Below are positions 18,976 through 29,800 of a DNA stretch of 62,179 nt, piece after piece (position 1 is the stretch's first letter; the number at the start of each line of letters is the position of its first letter). A program made the translations under genes and the position numbers. Origin of the DNA: Lentisphaera araneosa HTCC2155 (GTDB lineage Bacteria; Verrucomicrobiota; Lentisphaeria; Lentisphaerales; Lentisphaeraceae); contig NZ_ABCK01000028.1 in assembly GCF_000170755.1 (NCBI RefSeq), positions 1 through 62,179 on the forward strand, given 5' to 3'. The notes below the pieces were generated by a model that was not told the origin of the DNA, made no database searches, and saw only the letters and a list, made by a program, of their open reading frames with translations.

Positions 18976-20566
18976 GATGCACTCCGACATTCTACGCAGC
19001 AACTTGAAGTTCGATTTGAGATAATAACTGGTAGAGTCTCTCCAAGTTGAACCCTATAGTGCTTATGAGCGTTTCCTGTCGAACTCTCTTTAAGCCACAA
19101 ACGGTAAACCTCTCAAGATTGTGATAGTTCTTCATCTTTGAAATCCCCGCTTCAGAGATTGAGCGGATGTTTCTCGCCAGCTGATAGTTTTCACTTTCAT
19201 AAATTTCTTCTCCCAGAAGCTTCTTGCCCTTTGAACCGCTGATACTGACTAATTCCACTCCCTGTTCTATGGCGTAATCCAAATTCGTTGCAGAGCTATA
19301 TCCATCATCAACACTGACCATCATAGCGGATTCTCCAGTCATTTTTTTATTTTCCACAAGGCAATCTGCAAAGACTTTACTGTCACTGGTATTTCCAGAT
19401 TCCAAAATGAAAGAAGTCAGAAAACCATTGGCACTAAAAGCAAAGTTTGGACGATAACCAAAAACTGTTTCACGACCGCCTTTTTTGATAAAGGCAGCGT
19501 CGTCATCACTCATACTGTAAATTTTTCTTGCCGTCTTGGCATCGTAGTCCTCAGGAGCCATCTTAAAGCGGTGCTCAACCATCAAAACTTTATCAATAAA
19601 GCGAGAAAAATCTTCATCAAGCATCGAGGACTTTATACTGCTACAGTGCTGTTTGATTTTAGGTAGAACCTTTTCCAGGCGTGTTATAAATTTTCGACAC
19701 CTCGGCAAAAGTTCTTGTGTATAAGACTTATACCTCATTTTCTTGGCTCCTTTCTTCCCTTTAAACATCGAAATCACAAAATCCAATTTACTCATATCAT
19801 CACAGTAATTCTGTAGACGTTTGAGAGGGATTCCTCTACGTTCAAGGCAAGGGAGCTTATCATGTACTTTCTGAATATTTTTCATAACTTTACAACTAAG
19901 GTTCTTCAGTAATGCACTATCAACCGGCCAGGACGAATCGGCTTTGATGGCTGTGGAATCAATGATTACTGCTGAGAAATCATCTAAGTCACATGCTTTG
20001 ACACAGTTCAAAATAGCTTGATGAAAAAGTGTAAGGGTATGTTCAGAAAGTGCAGAAATCTGTTCATGAATCGTATTGCGTGAAGGGAACTTCCCGATGC
20101 CTAGGCGCCCGATAAATTGATGTAATGAACTGTTCTCACATAACATGCTATAGCCGCGTTCCCCGTAACAATTATTATAAAAGTGACGGGCTATGAACAA
20201 GGCAACCACTAATTCCGCTGGTGGATGCTTTTTGGTATTGCCATTTTTAAATTCGCGATTTTTAGTAGCGGCCCTATCCATACTCAACTGGAATTGATCA
20301 CTCTCAATCGCTTTTCGGATCCCTTCAAATTCAGGAAGAAGTATGATTTCCCCCGCAATCTTCAGCGGACCGCTTAAAATTCCTGCCGTTTGTTGTAGTT
20401 CCCCGATGAAATATTCGGAAAAAAGAGTATCGTTCATGATGAATTCCGCCTGCTATTTGTTTTTGTAAAGAACTACAATATAGCATTTTAGGCGGAATTT
20501 TTTACAAATAAATACATTTTAAAGCTATTATTTATGAGCCTCTTGAATGAACTGTCGGAGTGCATC
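18976..20566 (-). mobile_element. complete 1,591-bp insertion sequence, copy 2
   Basis: It has the same ends (GATGCACTCCGACA), length and orientation as 3026-4616, offset by exactly 15,950 bp. The single difference I found is G at 20470 (A at 4520), in the transposase leader near the predicted transcription start. It sits antisense within the sulfatase. The near-identity indicates very recent spread. Confidence 0.95.
18992..20437 (-). CDS. DDE transposase of the 1,591-bp IS, copy 2
   Basis: 481 residues, identical to the product at 3042-4487, with the same candidate DDE residues (D160, D377/D378, E429 or E442). The leader again carries the arms AGGCGGAATT (20451-20442) and AATTCCGCCT (20499-20490) that can bury the ribosome-binding site. 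Here the gene faces against the sulfatase, so sulfatase transcription enters the IS antisense to the transposase and would not raise its expression. Confidence 0.93.
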   Translation of the reverse strand: MNDTLFSEYFIGELQQTAGILSGPLKIAGEIILLPEFEGIRKAIESDQFQLSMDRAATKNREFKNGNTKKHPPAELVVALFIARHFYNNCYGERGYSMLCENSSLHQFIGRLGIGKFPSRNTIHEQISALSEHTLTLFHQAILNCVKACDLDDFSAVIIDSTAIKADSSWPVDSALLKNLSCKVMKNIQKVHDKLPCLERRGIPLKRLQNYCDDMSKLDFVISMFKGKKGAKKMRYKSYTQELLPRCRKFITRLEKVLPKIKQHCSSIKSSMLDEDFSRFIDKVLMVEHRFKMAPEDYDAKTARKIYSMSDDDAAFIKKGGRETVFGYRPNFAFSANGFLTSFILESGNTSDSKVFADCLVENKKMTGESAMMVSVDDGYSSATNLDYAIEQGVELVSISGSKGKKLLGEEIYESENYQLARNIRSISEAGISKMKNYHNLERFTVCGLKRVRQETLISTIGFNLERLYQLLSQIELQVAA

Positions 20567-21327
20567 CTGCTAGATGCTCTTGATAAAATGGGCATTGCCG
20601 ATAATACTTTTGTCTTCTATTCAACAGACAATGGCGTTCACATGAACACTTGGCCTGATGCGGGTATGACTCCCTTCCAAGGTGAAAAAAATACTAACTG
20701 GGAAGGTGGCTGGCGCGTACCGGCTATGGTAAAATGGCCCGGTAAAGTTAAACCAGGTTCGGTTAGTAATGAAATTGTTCACCATATGGACTGGTTACCA
20801 ACTTTCTTGGCAATGGCTGGAAATGATACTATCAAAGAAGATCTGAAAAAAGGCGGTGTCAAGGCTATTGGCCGTGAATACAAAGTGCACCTCGATGGCT
20901 ACAATATCTTACCCATGCTTACAGGGAAAACTGATAAGTCTGGTCGTAAAGAAATTTTCTATTTCTCAGATGATGGTGACTTAACAGCTCTTCGCTACAA
21001 CGATTGGAAGGCCATGTTCATGGAACAAAAGGAAAAGGGCACTTTACGTGCATGGATTGAGCCTTGGACCGTATTGCGAATCCCACTCATCTTTAATCTT
21101 CGTCGTGACCCCTATGAGCGTGCTTACTTCACCTCAAACACTTACTATGACTGGCTAATGGATCACGTATTCTTTCTCGTCCCAGCACAAGAATACGTCG
21201 GTGAATTCCTCTCTACATTTAAGGAATTCCCTCCACGACAAAAAGCAGCTAGCTTTAGTTTGGACCAAGTTCTAGAGAAGATGAAAAACTCTACCGGATC
21301 TAAGTAAGTAGAAAGACATTAAAATAA

Positions 21328-21360
21328 AGCCCCCGTAAACTAAGTTTACGGGGGCTTTTT
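21328..21360. terminator. bidirectional rho-independent terminator
   Basis: Arms AGCCCCCGTAAAC and GTTTACGGGGGCT form a 13-bp stem with a 3-nt loop; a T-run follows on the plus strand, and AAAATAAA precedes it for the minus strand. It can end both the sulfatase and the converging HPt gene. Confidence 0.93.
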
Positions 21361-21369
21361 CGTGACAAT

Positions 21370-21714
21370 TTATTCGCTAAAACCTTTGGCTTTTAATTCA
21401 TTGATCATAGCTGAAAAAGGCTCTTTCACTGCTTCAATACAAGTCGCTAATTCCGTAGAATTCTCTTTTGCTGCAGTCTCTATAGCATAAAAAAGAGGCG
21501 GCAGTTGCTCACTTCCAATAATTGCCGTAGTACCCTTTAAGGAATGAGCTAAGATATGGCAACTCTCTAAATCATTATTACTAAGCTGAGTTAATTTAAT
21601 AAAAGCATCTTTATAATCCTCATAGAAGCTTACTAGAATCGTCTTATATAAATCTAAGTTATCATTGGTGTAACGAACGCCCTGCTCGACATTTAGTGTT
21701 TCAAATTCGATCAT
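21370..21714 (-). CDS. histidine phosphotransfer (HPt) domain protein
   Basis: 114 residues forming a single HPt four-helix bundle. H57 in AHSLKGTTAIIG is the phosphorylated histidine of the HSLKG motif. Such stand-alone domains shuttle phosphate between hybrid sensor kinases and response regulators. It is a lone gene converging on the sulfatase; no kinase or receiver is nearby, so its partners are elsewhere. Confidence 0.9.
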   Translation of the reverse strand: MIEFETLNVEQGVRYTNDNLDLYKTILVSFYEDYKDAFIKLTQLSNNDLESCHILAHSLKGTTAIIGSEQLPPLFYAIETAAKENSTELATCIEAVKEPFSAMINELKAKGFSE

Positions 21715-22026
21715 ATCACTTCCCTTTTATTCCATCTTTGACTTAAATCTGTAAGCTTAAAGACTGTTTGTAAAGTATTTTGCCTAAAGTTTTTAAAATT
21801 AATAAAAGAAATTTTACTTATGGATTTTCAAGTTTTAACTTTTATCTGAATCCGTGAGCTGTATTTATTGAATCATCTTGCTCTCTCACCTTCATTGACT
21901 TACAACTTTTTCAAAAGACCTACGGGTATTTCTGCAAAAAGTTGTAAAGTTCTGAAAATAAAATCCCTGCGAGATCCTTCCAAAGCCTACTAACGGATTC
22001 AGGTTTTATAATGAATTGGAGCTTGG
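21715..22026. other. divergent intergenic region
   Basis: 312 nt between the HPt gene and radC. It must contain promoters in both directions; nothing structured or repeated was recognised. Confidence 0.4.
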
Positions 22027-22734
22027 ATGAATAAAAAAATAAAAGACTTAGCCGAATTTGATCGCCCCCGTGAGCGTATGCTGCAACTAGGTGAGGCACA
22101 ACTCAGTGAATCAGAGTTACTCGCTCTTATAATCGGTAGTGGAACTCGAGAGCAATCCGCCTTGGGGCTTGCACGTGAAATTTTAGCTCACTTTGATAAC
22201 TCTGTTTTTCGACTAAGTCGCGCCACACTTGAAGACTTGGAAACTATTCATGGCGTGGGCCCCGCCAAGGCCACGAGTTTGCGTGCCGTCTTCGCTCTGG
22301 CTCGCAAGCTGGTTGCAGAGGAAGCCATGGAGCAATTTACGATTCACCGACCAGAATCAGCTGCTCCTTATTTGATTCAACTTTTAGCGGGTAAAAGTAA
22401 AGAAGAATTCCATATTTTATTGCTCGATACTAAGAATCGACTTATGCGCTCCTCGCAAATCTCGATCGGTTTGCTCGATCGCTCTCATGTTCATCCGCGG
22501 GAAGTCTTTCGGGAAGCTCTTCGTTATGGTACGGCAAAAATCATCCTCGCGCACAACCATCCATCGGGGGACCCTTCACCCTCACCTCAAGATATAGAGT
22601 GTACCAAGAACCTCATTGAAGCGGGCGAAATCTTAGGTGTCAAAGTCGTTGATCACCTCATCATTGGTCACAAACTTCCAGGTGATAGTCGTCAATTTGT
22701 GAGCTTACGCCAATTAGGCTTAGTAGATTTTTAA
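22027..22734 (+). CDS. radC: RadC-type JAB/MPN domain protein
   Basis: 235 residues: an N-terminal UPF0758/helix-hairpin-helix part (LSESELLALIIGSGT, then ETIHGVGPAKA at 72-82) and a C-terminal JAMM metalloprotease-like domain with H176-N-H178-P-S-G-D and D189. Named after an E. coli repair mutant, but a repair role is not established; a metal-dependent peptidase or nuclease function has been suggested. A complete single-copy gene, transcribed alone. Confidence 0.93.
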   Translation: MNKKIKDLAEFDRPRERMLQLGEAQLSESELLALIIGSGTREQSALGLAREILAHFDNSVFRLSRATLEDLETIHGVGPAKATSLRAVFALARKLVAEEAMEQFTIHRPESAAPYLIQLLAGKSKEEFHILLLDTKNRLMRSSQISIGLLDRSHVHPREVFREALRYGTAKIILAHNHPSGDPSPSPQDIECTKNLIEAGEILGVKVVDHLIIGHKLPGDSRQFVSLRQLGLVDF

Positions 22735-22827
22735 GATAATTAAATGGAACACTTACAAATCTAGAATTGATTCCGCTAATCCGAGGATTTAAGTTAGCTA
22801 AATTCATTTATTTAATAGGAGATAAAG

Positions 22828-24504
22828 ATGATCAAACAAATTTTTACTTGTGCTCTAGTCGCAAGTATTTTCACTAGCTTCGCTGCGGAGAAAAAACCTA
22901 AACTAGTTTTACAAATTACTGTTGATCAATTGCGTGCCGACTTACCGCTGCGCTACATGCATAATTTCAAGGATGGGGGCTTTCGCTACCTCTATGAAGA
23001 GGGCACAGTTTACACCGATGCTCATCATCCCCATGCGAATACCGAGACAATTGTCGGACATACAACTTTAGCGACTGGGGCGACGCCCTCAGTCCATGGC
23101 ATGATCGGCAATGTATGGGTCGACCGCGCCACGGGAAAAACCACATATAATATAGAAGACCCCAACTACCACTTGCTCAGTAAAAATGCCGATGTGGATC
23201 AAAAAAATGAAATTGATCCCACCCAAAAAGCTGCCAGTACCGATGGACGCTCACCCATGGGGATTTTATCCACTACCTTTAGTGACGAACTCGCCATTTT
23301 CACCAAGGGTCAATCAAAAGTTTTTGGTGTATCGGTAAAAGATAGAGGCGCTGTTTCTATGGCTGGTCACGCAGGAAAAGCTTATTGGTTTTCTAAAAAA
23401 GCGGGATCATTTGTGACTTCTAATTACTACCAAGAGAAATACCCTGCTTGGCTTGAAACATGGAATAGCTCAGGAATTCTCGATAAATACAAGGGGCAAT
23501 CTTGGACTCTAAGTAAAGACAAAAGCGAGTATGAACTGGCGCATATGGATGACGTTCCTTGGGAAACTGATTTAGCGGGCTTTGGCAAAAAATTTCCTCA
23601 CCCTTGGAAAGAAGGTAAATACTTTACAACGCTACTCACATTAAGTCCCGCTGGTGATGAGCTGACTTTGAACTTTGCCAAAGAACTCATGAAGCAGGAA
23701 AAAGTAGGACAAGATAATGTTACCGATTATCTCTCGGTCAGTTTTTCCTCAACTGATTACGTCGGTCATATTTTTGGACCTTCGAGTCTAGAGATGGAAG
23801 ATAACCTCTATCAACTGGATGGCTTTATCGCCAACTTACTTGAATATGTCGACGATACAGTGGGTCTCGAAAATACACTTGTGGTCTTATCTTCTGATCA
23901 TGGAGCTCCAGAAGTTCCCGGCTACCTCAATAGCCTCAAGATACCCGCCAAGTTTATTCACCCTTGCGAATGGCCAAATGATAGTGCTATCAAAAGCCTT
24001 GAGAAAGAGTTCGATATCAAAACTAAGCTCATCGAAAAGTACCAACATCCCTATGTATATTTTTCTAAAGAAGTCTACTCAAGAAGCGATAAAGAACGCT
24101 TAGCCATCGAAAAAGCTGCGGTGGATTACCTGACCAAAATTAATGGCGTCAACCTAGCTATCTCGAGCCGTGCTCTCGAGAATAATGCTCTACCTAATAC
24201 TGCCATTCATAAAGCCGTGCTCAATAATTTTCATCCCGAAAGATCGGGAGATATCTACATCGTTTTTGACTCCAATTGCTTCATCAATGATTTTGATGGT
24301 TTAGAAGTTGCCTGCACTCACGGGTCTCCCTGGGCCTACGATACTCATGTGCCACTTATCTTTGCCGGCTTTGGTATTGACGATCAAAAAGTTCCCCGTC
24401 GCGTCAGCACCTGTGACTTAGCACTGACGCTCTCAAATATCATTGGTTGCCGTCCGCCATCTGGCTCAGTGGCCAATGTCTTGGAAGAAGTCTTAGAAGA
24501 TTAA
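22828..24504 (+). CDS. PafA-like secreted alkaline phosphatase/phosphodiesterase
   Basis: 558 residues with signal peptide (IKQIFTCALVASIFTSFA). It is an alkaline-phosphatase-superfamily enzyme related to PafA and nucleotide pyrophosphatases. The metal site includes D33 in TVDQLRAD; the nucleophile is probably T74 in NTETIVGHTTLATGATPSVHG, and VVLSSDHGAPEVPG and the late THGSPWAYDTHVPLIFAG provide the other ligands. It probably releases phosphate from organic esters in the periplasm. Thr rather than Ser at the nucleophile agrees with the PafA type, whose Flavobacteria members work without added calcium control. It is monocistronic, and no Pho box was recognised. Confidence 0.88.
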   Translation: MIKQIFTCALVASIFTSFAAEKKPKLVLQITVDQLRADLPLRYMHNFKDGGFRYLYEEGTVYTDAHHPHANTETIVGHTTLATGATPSVHGMIGNVWVDRATGKTTYNIEDPNYHLLSKNADVDQKNEIDPTQKAASTDGRSPMGILSTTFSDELAIFTKGQSKVFGVSVKDRGAVSMAGHAGKAYWFSKKAGSFVTSNYYQEKYPAWLETWNSSGILDKYKGQSWTLSKDKSEYELAHMDDVPWETDLAGFGKKFPHPWKEGKYFTTLLTLSPAGDELTLNFAKELMKQEKVGQDNVTDYLSVSFSSTDYVGHIFGPSSLEMEDNLYQLDGFIANLLEYVDDTVGLENTLVVLSSDHGAPEVPGYLNSLKIPAKFIHPCEWPNDSAIKSLEKEFDIKTKLIEKYQHPYVYFSKEVYSRSDKERLAIEKAAVDYLTKINGVNLAISSRALENNALPNTAIHKAVLNNFHPERSGDIYIVFDSNCFINDFDGLEVACTHGSPWAYDTHVPLIFAGFGIDDQKVPRRVSTCDLALTLSNIIGCRPPSGSVANVLEEVLED

Positions 24505-24579
24505 GTTCTGATTAGTTTGGGCGCTAAAGTTTATTTTTTTATCTCAGCATATAAACTGAATTAAAAATTAAGGTTTATT

Positions 24580-24993
24580 ATGTACGACAAAATAAAAGAC
24601 TCACTCGCTCGCTTAGGGCTTCCTTTTTCCGAGGATGAATTTCTTGTGGTCGCTGCTCAATCTGAATCGGGTCACGTCATTCAAGTTCAATTCACTCCAC
24701 CTGCGGAATTCGCAGAGCATCAAGTTCTAGAAGTCTGGGGACTTGCCGATGTAATTGTAGCTGAAGAAGCCTTAGAAGCGGCTCATTATGAAGAGTTGCT
24801 CAAGGAAAACTTTACCTGGCCCTTGGGTTCATGGATGTTGCGCCCCGTACAAGAGGGGCTAGGACTCTGCTTCAGTATTAAGCTCATTTCAAAAGAATTT
24901 AGTTTTGATGATGAACAAATCGAAATGGCGATGCAGGGAATTATCCACGTGGTTTCGAGCATGCGTGACGATATGGGGATTGCTACAGAATGA
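24580..24993 (+). CDS. small acidic cytosolic protein, possibly YbjN/CesT-like
   Basis: 137 residues, very acidic, without signal or membrane segments. The pattern of an N-terminal helix (YDKIKDSLARLGL), several strands (FLVVAAQSESGHVIQVQF, LGLCFSIKLI) and a C-terminal helix (DEQIEMAMQGIIHVVSSM) resembles the alpha-beta fold of YbjN or type III secretion chaperones. This is a fold guess without a diagnostic motif. It overlaps the next gene by 4 nt and probably forms a three-gene unit with it and gltS. Confidence 0.65.
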   Translation: MYDKIKDSLARLGLPFSEDEFLVVAAQSESGHVIQVQFTPPAEFAEHQVLEVWGLADVIVAEEALEAAHYEELLKENFTWPLGSWMLRPVQEGLGLCFSIKLISKEFSFDDEQIEMAMQGIIHVVSSMRDDMGIATE

Positions 24994-25478
24994 AGAAAGT
25001 CCTCCCAATAATTGCCTTTCTTGCTGTCGCTTTTGTAGCTTACTTATTCCTCAAACCCAAAGCTGACCCTCATCAAGAAATCAAAGATCAATTTGGGCTG
25101 ATCTTAAGAAAAGCTGAAGAGACCCCTGCACTTAAAGGCATTCCTCTTTTCAGTCACATTCGCTCTTTTAAGCAGTACCTAACAGAAGATTTCTCCCTCT
25201 CTGTTCCTGAGTACAAAATGGAAATGTCGAATCGCGAAGACTTCATTAATAAGGCCACCAGCATCGCCCCCATGGTGCCCAACTTTCAATCTACTTTATC
25301 TTCGTACACGATAAATGTTAATGACGATCAGGCCGAAGTTGAACTCGTGTGCACCATTAAAGGCCACAACAAAAATTATAGTTTTAATGAAAGCCGCACC
25401 CTAAAAGTTCGCTTATTAAAACCTTCTGGCACCTGGAAAATACAAAGCGTTAAAGTGATTCCCCCAACACAAAAATGA
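24990..25478 (+). CDS. membrane-anchored protein with NTF2-like domain
   Basis: 162 residues. One N-terminal hydrophobic anchor (VLPIIAFLAVAFVAYLFL, about 4-21) precedes an extracytoplasmic domain whose helix-then-sheet order ends in EVELVCTIKGHN, ESRTLKVRLLKPSGTWKIQSVKV. The strand pattern of the last third, with W before K-I-Q-S-V, looks like SnoaL/NTF2-type domains. No catalytic residues are evident. It overlaps both neighbours by 4 nt, so it is translationally coupled to the gene before it and to gltS. Confidence 0.65.
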   Translation: MKKVLPIIAFLAVAFVAYLFLKPKADPHQEIKDQFGLILRKAEETPALKGIPLFSHIRSFKQYLTEDFSLSVPEYKMEMSNREDFINKATSIAPMVPNFQSTLSSYTINVNDDQAEVELVCTIKGHNKNYSFNESRTLKVRLLKPSGTWKIQSVKVIPPTQK

Positions 25479-26704
25479 CTTCAGCTTCTAACCAGCTAGA
25501 GCTTGCCGGGACACAAATCATTGTTCTCGCAATTGCAGTGCTCTATCTCGGTGAACGAATTAATAAAAAATGGAAGTTCTTAGAAAGAAATAGCATCCCT
25601 TCACCTGTGACAGGCGGGCTTATTTTTAGCCTGTTCACCGCCTGTTTACACTACTTCGGTGATTACAAAGTAAGTTTTGACCTCGACTTACGCGATACAC
25701 TCTTACTCGTTTTCTTTAGTACCATTGGCTTAAACGCCAAAATCAAAAGCCTTATTACTGGAGGAAAGGGCTTAGTTATTATGATATTTGCTTGCTCCCT
25801 ATTTTTGATTGTTCAAGATATATTAGGCTTGATCATGGCTTACATAGCTGGGGCCCACCCAGGCTTTGGTTTATTGGGAGGAAGTATTTCCTTTGCCGGC
25901 GGACATGGTACGGCGATTGCTTGGGGAGAAGAAGCCACTAAAGCCGGCCTCGAAGGAGCCGCTGAATTCGGCTTAGCTTGTGCCACCTTTGGCTTAGTTG
26001 TTGGAGGACTTATCGGCAGCCCCATCGCCAATCGTCTTATCAAAAAACATCAACTGAGTCCCAAAGATGAAAAAGTGGCTTCTGCTAATGACTTCTCAGT
26101 GAGCTCTGAAGCAAACTCACCTCTCCATAAGCTCACTGTCAACGATGCTATCGGCACTATCTTTTCTCTAGGCCTATGCCTAGGTTTGGGTGACTCCGTG
26201 AATCGCTATCTATTTACTCACGATATTAAATTACCTGGCTTTTTAACTGCTATGCTCGTTGGTATTATCCTGACCAATAGCGCCGACCACTTTAAAATAA
26301 AAATGAGTCAGCCAGCCATTGATCTAATTAGTGGTCTATCACTGCAACTTTTCTTAACTATGAGCTTAATGAGTATGGATCTTCTTTCTCTCATGGAATC
26401 AGCTAGCTTTCTCTTGTTTATTGTCCTCGGTCAGGGTCTACTCATCACCTTGTTTGCCGTGCATATTGTCTTTCGCCTCATGGGTAAAGATTATGATGCT
26501 GCCGTTATTGCGGGAGGCTTCATGGGACTTGGTCTCGGTGCCACACCTGTTGCCATCGCCAATATGGATGCGATTATGAGAAAATTCGGCCATTCGCAAA
26601 AAGCGCTGATTATTGTACCTCTGACTGGGGCCTTTTTTATCGATATCATGAATGTCTTGATTATTAAATTTTTTATTGCACTCCCCATCTTCCAGGCAGG
26701 CTGA
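25475..26704 (+). CDS. gltS: sodium/glutamate symporter
   Basis: 409 residues, about ten membrane helices in two inverted halves. GGSISFAGGHGTAIAWG (about 137-153) and GGFMGLGLGATPVAIANM (near 348-365) are the two glycine-rich re-entrant loops of GltS, which imports glutamate with Na+. Length is close to E. coli GltS (401). It starts inside the end of the preceding anchored protein gene. No terminator is evident after it. Confidence 0.92.
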   Translation: MTSASNQLELAGTQIIVLAIAVLYLGERINKKWKFLERNSIPSPVTGGLIFSLFTACLHYFGDYKVSFDLDLRDTLLLVFFSTIGLNAKIKSLITGGKGLVIMIFACSLFLIVQDILGLIMAYIAGAHPGFGLLGGSISFAGGHGTAIAWGEEATKAGLEGAAEFGLACATFGLVVGGLIGSPIANRLIKKHQLSPKDEKVASANDFSVSSEANSPLHKLTVNDAIGTIFSLGLCLGLGDSVNRYLFTHDIKLPGFLTAMLVGIILTNSADHFKIKMSQPAIDLISGLSLQLFLTMSLMSMDLLSLMESASFLLFIVLGQGLLITLFAVHIVFRLMGKDYDAAVIAGGFMGLGLGATPVAIANMDAIMRKFGHSQKALIIVPLTGAFFIDIMNVLIIKFFIALPIFQAG

Positions 26705-26851
26705 AGAGAATCAATTTTTTAGATAAAATCACGCCGAAGGATTGAGCAATAAAGACTGAGTTTAACTAGAAAAAAACATAAATTTACTTAAAATTTCTGT
26801 TCATAAACTATATTAAGTTCAATTATTTATTGTGTGTCAAAGGGAAAAGCA

Positions 26852-29800
26852 ATGAAGCAAAAATCACGAAACTCATTTTGGGCTTATTTTAGCTGCCTCA
26901 TCTGCTTGACTTATACACTGTTTTCACAGGTGACTGCAAGTTCTGATAGTCAAGCAGATCTACTGCGCTTCAAAGAACAAGCTTCTGCACTCGAAAAAAA
27001 TAAAGACACTCTTAATGCCAAAGAGCAGCAAGAACTCCAAGGTCTCGAGAAAGTGATTAAGCTCATCGAGGAGGGGCTCAGCATAGAGCAGGAAATCAAG
27101 AAACTTGAAGAAGATATAAAATTGGCTCCTCAAGTCCAAAAAGAGTTCGAAGAAAAACTCGCTAAATTCAAGCCGCTTGAGGTCGATAAAAAAAGACTCG
27201 ATAAATTGCCGCTTGATGAACTCGAAGTCATTTACAAAAAACATAATGAACAAGGCATTAAGCTTAAAAAAGACCTCGACCTAAGTTCCCAAGACTTAAT
27301 TAAGAGTCAGCAATTACGCGACTCTGTCCAAGATAAAATCTTGAAAAATGTCGATCGTCTAGGGCTTCTCAACAAGAAAAGTTCCGATCCAGGAAAAGAA
27401 AAGCAAGCCAGTCGACTCTTAGTAAAATATGAGATTTTAAAGATCGATACAGAAAACCGCTTATTACGACTGCAACAAAGTTCCTTTTCCACCATCAATA
27501 AACGCCGCAATGCTCAAAAATCCCTGCTTGATACCCAGTATTCAAACTATGAACGAATTGATAAATTCTGGAGCGAATACATCCTCAAGCGCCGAGCTCA
27601 AGAAGTGCGAAAAAAAGAACAGGTCGCCATTGCTGAATCGAAAGAAATGGTCGCTGAATCTCCTGAGATCAAACTTGTCTTTGATAAGAACATTGCTCTC
27701 CTGAAAAAACTTAAAGAACTCAATCAGCTTCGCGCGAGTGTGAATCAAGAACTTAAACTAAAGAATGAAAAATTCGAAGCACTAAAGAGCAATTTCACCG
27801 ATACCAAGGATATGCTTTCCCGTCGAATCCTCAACGAAGTTGTGGGAGTCGCTCTACGCCAGAAATTTGCGATCTTGGATGAATTCAATCAGCTTAAGAA
27901 TTCAGAAGATAAAAGCCTCGTTATTATGTCTGATTTAGAACGCGATATACTTGATTGGAGACAGGAATTAAAGGGACTCAATAATATTCCACAGCTCACA
28001 GAAGATTTGCTGGCAAGCTCGAAGAACCCCGATAAAAAGCTACAGGAAAAAATCTTACAAACTTACTCAGACCAACGCAATCATATCATTCAAATACAAG
28101 ATGCTAGTCAACTCTACTTTGACAAAATTCATGCTTTGCATGCGCTCAACGAACAAATTAATTTAGAAGTTGATGCTTACAAGACTTATATCAAAGGTCA
28201 CCTCTTTTGGATCCCCAGTTCACAGGAACTTAAACTCACTAACTTCACCAAGCTTAATGAAGATTTCCAAGCCACTTCAAAAGTTCTTTCATGGGATGAT
28301 ATCAAAAAGCGTTATCAAAGTTCATGGAACTCGTATCAAAATACCCATCGAAATTTTCTATTTGGTTTAATTTTACTCATTGCTTTTCGAGTTTATTATC
28401 TTAGAAAAGTTGTTCCTAAAGTCAGTGATGAAATTAACAAAAATAAGAATTTTTCTTATACACTTAAGTTATTTTTCACCACCATTGCTCTGAGTTTAGT
28501 TGTCCCTTGGATTCTGTATTACTTTTCATTTGCACTCGTTCCAGGAGCTAATGCAAGTAGTGAAGTTACCATTAATATTTCCCATAGCTTTAAAGCCTTA
28601 TCTTTCTTCTATTTTTTCTCGATTTTCTTTACCCACTCAATGCGACCTAAAGGTCTTGGGATAAAAGCTTTTACTTGGGATAAAGAACTTTGTAATGGTT
28701 ACTATAAGCTCATTCGCGTTTGGCTTTATTTAGTCGCTCCCTTTGTCTTTTTGGGGCAACTATCCAATAAAGTTTACGATGAACATATAGATAATATTTC
28801 TAAATTTGGCATAATTGGAAATATCGCAGTTGTCCTTTGTGTTTGCTTATATTGTTTTGTAAAAAGAAATGATTTTTTGCCGAGTTCTTCAGAAAATCCT
28901 CGAGCCAATAAGTTGCTTAAATTGGCCTACTTTTCATCGATAATCGTCATGGTCTCGATTCTCATACTCGCCTTTCGAGGTTACTTCTATTCTGCATTTG
29001 TCTTGAAAAATCTTATCGTGCAAATGGGTGTTCATTGCATAGTGATCTTTTTCGTGAGTTCTTTGATAAATTGCTATTTACTCACCAAAAGACAAAAACT
29101 TGCTGAACTTAGTGTACGGAAAAAACTTGCGATTCAGGAAACGGAAAAACTTCAACTTCAGCACGAAGTCTTGTTGGAGCAAGAAGAAAAGAAACTTGAA
29201 AATGAAATGAGTGAAACCCGTCGGGGTTTCTCAAGCCTTATAAAAATCGTCTTTTTTACAGGTGTTTTCTACATCTGGCAAGTTTTTTTCCCCGCTTTAA
29301 ATATCCTCGATCAATATCCACTTTGGAACCAAACGGTCATGGATAATGAAACTTCAACTATTGTTCAAATCACCGTTAAGAACTTGCTAATTGTCTTTAT
29401 CTTTGTCATCGCAACTTTTTACTGTTCCAGTGCACTGCCAAATATTCTCAAAGTATTTATCCTCAATAAGCTCTCTTTTGATCAAGGACAGAAATTTACA
29501 ATTGTTACCATCCTTCAGTACATTATTTTTACTGTGGGTCTTTTCTATTCTTTTGAAAAGCTGGGGTTAAACTGGTCTGAATTGCAATGGCTCGTTGCTG
29601 CACTGAGTGTGGGTTTAGGTTTTGGTCTCCAGGAAATTGTCGCCAACTTCGTATCCGGCCTCATTGTCTTATTCGAACGTCCCTACCGCGTAGGCGACAT
29701 TGTCACTGTCGGTCAAACGAGCGGAACTGTGTCGAAGATTCAAATACGAGCAACCACCATCCGTGACTGGGATAGACGCGAGCTCATTATCCCCAATAAG

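Larger units (their letters stand above)
18172..21307 (+). pseudogene. type I sulfatase split by an insertion sequence
   Basis: The 5' piece (18172-18975, 268 codons) has a signal peptide, KPNILVIWGDDIG, and C75 in S-C-T-A-G-R. The 3' piece resumes at 20573 with DALDKMGIADNTFVFYSTDNG and ends at 21307. Removing the IS and one CTGCTA duplication gives an uninterrupted 512-residue sulfatase, nearly the length of its paralogue at 10101. The break separates the formylglycine site from the metal-binding D-N pair, so neither fragment can be active. Codons of both fragments are otherwise intact, meaning that precise loss of the IS would restore the gene. RBS GAGGAG precedes ATG 18172, and a strong terminator follows at 21328. 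Confidence 0.95.

Noticed and set aside
26834-26851. GTG start for the MscK-type channel
   Set aside because: ATG 26852 has a well-spaced AAGGGA and begins a normal basic signal-peptide region.
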